Shown: in pieces, positions 58,705 to 64,000 of the stretch
Layout: the number at the start of each line of letters is the position of its first letter
Position numbering within the stretch: the stretch's first letter is position 1
Assembly (NCBI GenBank): GCA_041446545.1
Contig: JBGOEJ010000008.1
Coordinates: forward strand, 1 to 64,000
Length of the DNA: 64,000 nt
DNA from: Fervidibacter canadensis
GTDB lineage: Bacteria; Armatimonadota; Fervidibacteria; Fervidibacterales; Fervidibacteraceae
Direction of reading: 5' to 3'
Translations under genes and position numbers: made by a program
The notes under the pieces: model-generated
The model's database searches: none
Seen by the model: the letters and a program-made list of their open reading frames with translations, nothing else
What the model was told of the DNA's origin: nothing

Positions 58705-59046
58705 GTTGGTCGCCAACAAACCTGTTGGGCGAGGAAAAGTCATCTCTTTGGCGGGAGTGACCGTCGCTCCCCTTTCAACCCTTGAACCCGCTCAAGTTGC
58801 CTTGGAAACGGAGCGGACGAAGATGGAGTGGGTGGTGACGGCGAGGCGGGGCGAGAAATGGGTGAGGGTGTTTTCGGGTGAGAGCGTTTTCGTGGGAGAT
58901 GGAGACATCGCAGGGGAAGGTGCGATTGGAGCGCCCTGTTTTTTCCTTACAAGGGTGAGTTGGTGGTGCCTGTTAGGCGAGTGGCGGAGGCGTTGGGGCT
59001 GAAGATGGAACAAAAAGGGCAGATGATTGCTTTGCTGGCGAGATAA
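58705..59046 (+). pseudogene. Decayed fragment of the gene at 61.8-62.7 kb
   Basis: 58705-58866 matches 62397-62558 over 162 bases with one substitution ('VANKPVGRGKVISLAGVTVA' coding). The similarity continues in shifted frames to the last codons, where 'VPVRRVAEALGLKMEQKGQM' and 'IALLAR' stop before 59046. The fragment lacks the first two-thirds of the gene and contains frame breaks. Confidence 0.85.
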
Positions 59047-59209
59047 AAACGATGGCAGTCAGGTTAACCTTCCGCCCCTTTCAAGGTCTTTGTCAATGGG
59101 GGCGAGTAGGGGGCGGGATGGGGTCGGCAAGTTGGGGAACGAGACAGCCCTTTTCGCCGTCTCAACGATGGCACGAAGGGTTACTTTCCAGAAACGGCTG
59201 GTGGTCAGC

Positions 59210-60583
59210 ATGGCTTGGCACTGGCTTAACAGCATCGGTCAGGCTTTGAGGCGAAAGGCACAAAACTTTCTTGAGAAAAGTCTGAGAGGGACGGGAAAGT
59301 CACTCCGATGGACACCCCTCCTTGTCGCCCTCTGCCTTTTGTGGTTTCTCTCCCCCTCATTCTGTCGGGAGTTGCACTTTGATGGGTCGGAGCGATATTT
59401 GCTTCGGTGGGGAGTTCAGGAAGGGGAAGGGGATGTGGTTCGGTGTCGGCATGGGGCGACGGTCGGATACACGGGCGGGGTTGCTTGCTTCAAGAAGGGT
59501 TCATATCTGACGGTGAGTTTGGTCTTGGATAACACTCCTGAAGACCAAGTGGTGGTGGACTGGCATCATGTGGAGAATGGGTTATACCGAGCGGTCGGGG
59601 TGGACAGTGAGGGGCGGGTGATAACAGAAAGCACGGCTTTTATGAGTTTGCCAGTGCAGGAGCAAGGGGAGGGGTTAGGGAAAGTGTTGCGGATGGGACC
59701 GTTGCCGGATTTGATAGAGTGGTGTGTTTTGCGGGTGCATGTGATATTTGTTCACCAAGGGAAAGAAGGGATGGTCGGAGTGAGTGCTGTTCACAGTTGT
59801 GAAATCTTCACAGTTTTGGATGCCCCTAAGCCGCCGATGAGTCCTGCTTGGGTTAGTTTGTTGCGCTATAGTTGCCGATGGGCAAGAGGAACAAGCAACC
59901 TTGACGATGCTGCCCAAGCCATTACCTTCGGCGTCTTCTTCCAAAGACCCGGGCTCGCTTATCCAAGGGATACAGCATCACATTGGTTGAACGGAACAAC
60001 CTTTATGCTAAAAGCCCTTTTAGACGAATGGAACGCAGGGAGATGGACAGACGGCAATTGTGCCGATGTTTCTTGTTTAACGATGCTTGCCTTATGCAGT
60101 GTTGGATTAGACTTTTCAGTGAGGCAACTTACAGGGACACTTTTGCCTCCACCCCCTTATTGTGGGAGGAATTGTCCGCCTCCGTGGGAAGATGGACCGA
60201 TTGGATTTCACTTTCACACCCATGATATATGCTCAATTGGGAGCGATCCGACAGTGGATTGGACATACAAATGGTGGGCATGGGGATGGCATCAAGTTTG
60301 TGTTCTAACAGGTGCGCCTGACCCACCAAGTAATGATGCTGGGATTTGGGATCCGACAGCAGCGCAAAAGGAAGATTTAAACGGCAATGGTTACCGCAAT
60401 CCGCCTGCTCATCATCCTAATCACTTGTGGTGGCAGAAGGATTATTGGCAAAAGTCTCACACACAGGTTCCGGGAGCATGGTTGGGGTTAGTGAATGAAC
60501 CGATACAAGGGGCAAATGACCCTCAACTTTATGGTTTGGGGACATGGAAGTGTGGGGTCAGCGCTGGTTCTTGGCAGCCGTAG
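59210..60583 (+). CDS. Secreted protein with possible transglutaminase-like Cys-His-Asp site
   Basis: This protein of about 457 residues has a hydrophobic export signal ('WTPLLVALCLLWFLSPSF'), a beta-rich region with Cys pairs, and a C-terminal half in which 'WTDGNCADVSCLTMLAL', 'WGWHQVCVL' and 'AGIWDPTA' give a Cys-His-Asp order like transglutaminase-fold peptidases. The assignment is tentative. The start is uncertain: the frame is open to 59027 and ribosome-binding sites are weak; ATG 59210 keeps the signal near the N-terminus. The next gene follows within 33 bases. Codon use is more A+T-rich than in neighbouring genes, hinting at transfer. Confidence 0.55.
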   Translation: MAWHWLNSIGQALRRKAQNFLEKSLRGTGKSLRWTPLLVALCLLWFLSPSFCRELHFDGSERYLLRWGVQEGEGDVVRCRHGATVGYTGGVACFKKGSYLTVSLVLDNTPEDQVVVDWHHVENGLYRAVGVDSEGRVITESTAFMSLPVQEQGEGLGKVLRMGPLPDLIEWCVLRVHVIFVHQGKEGMVGVSAVHSCEIFTVLDAPKPPMSPAWVSLLRYSCRWARGTSNLDDAAQAITFGVFFQRPGLAYPRDTASHWLNGTTFMLKALLDEWNAGRWTDGNCADVSCLTMLALCSVGLDFSVRQLTGTLLPPPPYCGRNCPPPWEDGPIGFHFHTHDICSIGSDPTVDWTYKWWAWGWHQVCVLTGAPDPPSNDAGIWDPTAAQKEDLNGNGYRNPPAHHPNHLWWQKDYWQKSHTQVPGAWLGLVNEPIQGANDPQLYGLGTWKCGVSAGSWQP

Positions 60584-60615
60584 CCTTAGATTTCTGAGAA
60601 GTGAGGTGAGCTTTA

Positions 60616-61695
60616 ATGCGCCAGTTAAAGACATTGATGATTTTAATGCTGGCTGGGGTAATCTTTCTTTGGGGTAATCTCTCGGAGGGACAAAAAATGG
60701 ACGAAGAAAGGATGATGAGGTTGTTAAAAGAATTTGTCGCCTTAGAGTCTAATGAACTTCATGGCTTTGGTGCTAAAACCATTGTTGATCGCAAGAATTT
60801 GAAAGCATACGGATATGACAAAATCCCTAATGTGCCTATTAGGAATTGGGATGTGACATCTATAGACCTCTATCAGCGCTTGACTCGGACAGAGACAGGA
60901 ATGTTGGGTAGAGACCCGACAGATATTTTCATTCGTGTCCATTTACTTCCTGACCGAGAAATCGCTTATTGGGTAGCAGTCTTGGCTACAACCTCTCAAC
61001 TTGCTCCAGTTGGTCAGCCGGGACTTCCTGAAGGTTCATGGACGGGTTTACCTATTGGTGAGAAGTCGTGGGCATCGGCTCCCAATCCCAAAGAGCCTCC
61101 TGCCCCTGGAATCGGAACTGCTAATTTAGTCGTCTGGGATGGTCGGTTAGCTTTACGGGTCAACGTGCATTATCAACCCCTTGGTGGACCGAAAGCAAGA
61201 ACAGCCATCTTTTTGCCTATCGCTGAAGAAGACTTGGAAGCAGGCGAATTAGCAGCCAGAATCATTCTCGCCAAAGCCACATTGGTCTTGATTGGATGGG
61301 AGCAATTGCCTTCTTTGAGGTTGGTCGTTAACGGGACTTCTTTGAGGGCGAAAGGTTCTCAGGGAAGTTTGTTTGTCCCAGTGGGCTTGGTTATGAAGGC
61401 ATTGGGATGTGAAGGTGAAAGGAAGGGAGGAATTTGGGTTGGTCGTTGGCGAGGAAAGAAGTTGACTTTTCCCATTGGGGCAAGGTGCGTTTTGGTAGGG
61501 GATTGGTCAGTAGAAGTGTTGAGGAAAGGGAGAAGTGGGGTGAAACGGATGAAAGGAGTGGAAGGAAAGGTTGGTTTGAAGGTTCCAGTTCTTTACGATG
61601 GTCGCGAGATTTGGGTTGAAGGGGAAGGTTTGGCGAAGGCATTAGGGTTGAAATTGGAGCAAAAAGGACAAACAATTGCTTTGCTACCAAAGTAG
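60616..61695 (+). CDS. Secreted protein with C-terminal copper-amine-oxidase-N-like domain
   Basis: This 359-residue protein has a signal peptide ('TLMILMLAGVIFLWGNLSEG'), a middle region of unknown fold, and a C-terminal part ('SLFVPVGLVMKALGCEGE', 'DGREIWVEGEGLAKALGLKLEQ', 'TIALLPK') with the repeat pattern of copper amine oxidase N-terminal-like domains (PF07833 type), often found in cell-surface proteins. GTGAGGTGAG precedes the ATG. Its last about 25 residues resemble those of the next gene, marking the two as distant paralogues. Confidence 0.65.
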   Translation: MRQLKTLMILMLAGVIFLWGNLSEGQKMDEERMMRLLKEFVALESNELHGFGAKTIVDRKNLKAYGYDKIPNVPIRNWDVTSIDLYQRLTRTETGMLGRDPTDIFIRVHLLPDREIAYWVAVLATTSQLAPVGQPGLPEGSWTGLPIGEKSWASAPNPKEPPAPGIGTANLVVWDGRLALRVNVHYQPLGGPKARTAIFLPIAEEDLEAGELAARIILAKATLVLIGWEQLPSLRLVVNGTSLRAKGSQGSLFVPVGLVMKALGCEGERKGGIWVGRWRGKKLTFPIGARCVLVGDWSVEVLRKGRSGVKRMKGVEGKVGLKVPVLYDGREIWVEGEGLAKALGLKLEQKGQTIALLPK

Positions 61696-61755
61696 GGGTT
61701 GGTTTTAATGGTATAGCCGCTGTCGAGATAACGGAAAAGCGGAGGTTGATCAGCT

Positions 61756-62727
61756 ATGAAAAGATGGGACATGCTAGCAATCGCTGCCTTCATGACAGGG
61801 ATGCTCATTCCGATGGCAGGACAACCCCGACCGAGGGAATGGCAGGTGAATGACATGCTTATCTCAGACAGCGGAACTGTCCGCTCTCTGGGTTTAACGG
61901 TAGAAGACATGGAGGCGCTCACTTACGGCGTGGATGAAATTCCCGGCTACGAGTGTCTCCCTAACCCCTACACCGACAACCATACCATCATCGGGCTGAA
62001 TGGCAACGGAGATAAGCCGACGGGGTGGCTAAGGAGCCTCATCCTTCGGGGGTGGACAAACCTTACGACGGGTGACCTTTTGAGGGTAGAGGTAAGGGTT
62101 TACGGCAAGGCAGCAGGGGAGTATGAGCGTTACGAGAACTACCGCTGGGGTTCGCAGGTGTTGCCGAAGTTGGGGAGTTTTTCGAGTTTGCCGATAGGTG
62201 AGGAGTGCTTTCACTATGGTAAGACACGCTTTTGGTTTCGGGAGGGAAGGGTAGTGGCGGAAGTCGCCTTGCTGGTGCGTCGGGAGGCGGAGTTGGCGGA
62301 TGGGTTGTTTGTGGAGGCGTTGGCATGGGGGGTAGAGTATCGGGTCAGGCAGCACCCCAAAAGGTTGGTGGGGATGGCTCAAAGATCAATCACCTTGTTG
62401 GTCGCCAACAAGCCTGTTGGGCGAGGAAAAGTCATCTCTTTGGCGGGAGTGACCGTCGCTCCCCTTTCAACCCTTGAACCCGCTCAAGTTGCCTTGGAAA
62501 CGGAGCGGACGAAGATGGAGTGGGTGGTGACGGCGAGGCGGGGCGAGAAATGGGTGAGAGTGAGGGCGTTTTCTTGGGAGATGGAAACAGACAAAGGGAA
62601 GGTGAAGTTAGAGAGACCCGTTTTCCCATACAAGGGAGAGTTGATTGTTCCTTTAAGGCAAGTTGCTGAAGCATTGGGGATTTCCGTCCAGCAAAAAGGT
62701 CAAACGGTTGCTTTGCTGCCAAAGTAA
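61756..62727 (+). CDS. Secreted protein, paralogue with copper-amine-oxidase-N-like ending
   Basis: This 323-residue protein has an N-terminal signal ('MLAIAAFMTGMLIPMAG'), a unique middle ('LPIGEECFHYGKTRFWFREG'), then 'VANKPVGRGKVISLAGVTVA' and a C-terminal 'GELIVPLRQVAEALGISVQQ', 'QTVALLPK' as in PF07833-type domains. 'LPIGE' also occurs at the matching place in the previous protein. Its 3' part has a decayed duplicate at 58.7-59.0 kb. Role unknown; cell-surface binding is possible. Confidence 0.65.
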   Translation: MKRWDMLAIAAFMTGMLIPMAGQPRPREWQVNDMLISDSGTVRSLGLTVEDMEALTYGVDEIPGYECLPNPYTDNHTIIGLNGNGDKPTGWLRSLILRGWTNLTTGDLLRVEVRVYGKAAGEYERYENYRWGSQVLPKLGSFSSLPIGEECFHYGKTRFWFREGRVVAEVALLVRREAELADGLFVEALAWGVEYRVRQHPKRLVGMAQRSITLLVANKPVGRGKVISLAGVTVAPLSTLEPAQVALETERTKMEWVVTARRGEKWVRVRAFSWEMETDKGKVKLERPVFPYKGELIVPLRQVAEALGISVQQKGQTVALLPK

Positions 62728-62778
62728 GAGTTGTTTGACAGTAAGGTCATCAGCGAGATGGCGAAAAGTGAAAGTTAG

Positions 62779-62841
62779 TCAGAAGCCTTCCGCCGTTATT
62801 TGGGGCGGCGACGGCTCAATGCGGTGCGGGCAAGGCTTTAG
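62779..62841 (+). pseudogene. Remnant of a GH5-gene 3' end
   Basis: The codons read 'SEAFRRYLGRRRLNAVRARL' followed by TAG. They match 'QEAFRRYFGRQRLNAVKE' at the end of the GH5 protein at 58.5 kb. No open frame precedes them, so this is a relic of a second GH5-like gene. Confidence 0.75.
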
Positions 62842-62869
62842 CCTTATCGCCCCATTGGGGAATCACTTG

Positions 62870-64000
62870 TCACACCTCAGCCGGCACTTCTTCAGGAACG
62901 GGTTGCAGTGCCAACTCCAGAACTTCGTCCATGTTCTCCACGAAGTGGAAGGTGAGGGCATTGCGGATGTGTTCGGGGATTTCGGTCAGGTCTTTGCGGT
63001 TTTGGGCGGGCAAGATGATTTCATGGATGCCCGCTTCTTTTGCCGCCAGCACTTTCTCTTTGATACCGCCGACAGGCAAGACCCGACCTGTCAGGGTGAT
63101 TTCGCCCGTCATCGCCAAGTCAGGGCGGACAGGGCGTCCCGTCGCCAAACTTGCCAGCGCCGTTGCCATCGTGATGCCTGCCGATGGTCCGTCTTTCGGG
63201 ATGGCTCCCGCTGGCACATGGATGTGGAGGTCGTGCTTGGCGAAGAAGTCTTCGGGGATGCCCAGTTGCTCGGAGCGGGAACGCACATAACTGAGGGCGG
63301 CTTGGGCTGACTCCTTCATGATTTCGCCCAAGTGACCCGTCAAGATAAGGTTGCCCTTGCCAGGCATCTTCGTCGTCTCCACGACCAGCACCGAACCGCC
63401 AAAAGGCGTCCACGCCAACCCGTTGGCGACGCCGACGCGGGGTTGTCGCTCGGCGAAATCTTCCAAGAACTTGGGCGGTCCCAAAAACTCCGCCAAGTTT
63501 TCGGGCGTGACGACGACTTTTTCGGAAATGCCTTCGGCAATGCGTCGGGCAACCTTGCGGCAAATGTTGGCGATTTCTCGGTTCAAGTTCCGAACGCCCG
63601 CTTCCCGTGTGTATTGGCGGACGATGACCGAAAGGGCATCGTCGGTGATTTCCAAGTTCTCGTCCGTCAAGCCGTGTTCGTTGAGGTTGCGGGGGATGAG
63701 GTATTTTCGGGCGATTTGCAACTTCTCCTCGTGGCTGTAGCCGGGCAAACGGATGACTTCCATGCGGTCCAGCAGGGCGGGCGGAATGGTGTCGGTGATG
63801 TTGGCGGTGCAGATGAAGAGGACTTGCGAAAGGTCAAAGGGCACATCCAAGTAGTGGTCAACGAAACTGTGGTTTTGTTCGGGGTCTAACACTTCCAGCA
63901 ACGCTGCAGTGGGGTCACCCCGAAAATCAAAGCCCAGTTTGTCTACCTCGTCCAGCATGAAGACAGGGTTTTTCGTCCCTGCTTGGCGGATGCCCTGAAT
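62870..64000 (-). CDS. lon: Lon protease, C-terminal part (5' end outside window)
   Basis: This reverse-strand gene runs off the right edge; 376 residues are visible. They include the end of the AAA+ module ('FMLDEVDKLGFDFRGDPTAALLEVLDPEQN', here only partly quoted as a Walker B region, and 'LLDRMEVIRLPGYSHEEK'), then the S16 peptidase domain with 'PKDGPSAGITMATAL' (catalytic Ser) and 'LPVGGIKEKVLAAKEAG' (catalytic Lys). Lon degrades damaged and regulatory proteins in the cytoplasm. The C-terminus is normal. Confidence 0.96.
   Translation of the reverse strand: MQGIRQAGTKNPVFMLDEVDKLGFDFRGDPTAALLEVLDPEQNHSFVDHYLDVPFDLSQVLFICTANITDTIPPALLDRMEVIRLPGYSHEEKLQIARKYLIPRNLNEHGLTDENLEITDDALSVIVRQYTREAGVRNLNREIANICRKVARRIAEGISEKVVVTPENLAEFLGPPKFLEDFAERQPRVGVANGLAWTPFGGSVLVVETTKMPGKGNLILTGHLGEIMKESAQAALSYVRSRSEQLGIPEDFFAKHDLHIHVPAGAIPKDGPSAGITMATALASLATGRPVRPDLAMTGEITLTGRVLPVGGIKEKVLAAKEAGIHEIILPAQNRKDLTEIPEHIRNALTFHFVENMDEVLELALQPVPEEVPAEV

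Overview
The window looks like a chromosome segment of a thermophilic, diderm (two-membrane), heterotrophic bacterium. A lineage near Armatimonadota / Candidatus Fervidibacter is my best guess. That is an inference from the mix of an SLH-anchored outer-membrane barrel, a BBP2-type porin, three inteins, a class II ribonucleotide reductase, a GH5-type glycosidase, QueG, and spacers crowded with short palindromes. No rRNA is present. One tRNA-Leu(TAA) is encoded.

Layout. 1-13.8 kb holds housekeeping and metabolic genes on both strands: a small type II secretion F-domain protein, an intein-split GDP-mannose dehydratase, a DUF885 metallopeptidase, a sulfite-oxidase-like enzyme, an amidase, HtpX, an AAA+ ATPase, QueG, a TIM-barrel isomerase, dGTPase and a Gfo/Idh oxidoreductase. 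14.1-25.6 kb is a nitrogen-assimilation island: a degenerate Amt homologue with glnA, a DUF433/DUF5615 toxin-antitoxin pair, glnK, two full-length Amt proteins that share an unusual C-terminal domain, a flotillin and a BBP2-like porin. Four leaders in this island carry attenuator-like RNA. Two of these show the paired hexaloops (A at loop position 1, G at position 4) expected of ANTAR-protein targets. 25.7-36.6 kb carries a keto-acid decarboxylase, an SLH/collagen-like/beta-barrel protein, an IMPase-like enzyme, a Uma2 nuclease that appears inactive, a left-handed beta-helix protein, prfB with its programmed frameshift, panC, a LuxC-type acyl-CoA reductase and pyrF. 36.6-38.4 kb is decayed (frameshifted SorC-type regulators, truncated pseudopilin). 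38.5-48.1 kb holds a phosphoesterase and a sufR-C-B-D-Rieske-[MNT/HEPN]-[hicBA]-sufS operon in which two toxin-antitoxin modules sit between the iron-sulfur assembly genes. 48.3-50.6 kb is again decayed around the tRNA. 50.8-55.6 kb is the NrdR-boxed nrdJ gene with two inteins at catalytic cysteines. 55.6-62.8 kb is a GH5 gene followed by a rearranged set of secreted proteins with duplicated fragments. The right edge is the 3' part of lon.

How the genes fit together. GlnK, the Amt proteins, GlnA and probably the porin would take up and fix ammonium, with RNA attenuation setting expression. SufR and its operon build Fe-S clusters that proteins such as QueG and the Rieske ferredoxin need. NrdJ and dGTPase shape the dNTP pool. 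The most interesting material is the ANTAR-like leader set, the shared domain of the two Amt proteins, the toxin-antitoxin cassettes inside the suf operon, the intein sites, and the duplicated GH5 locus.
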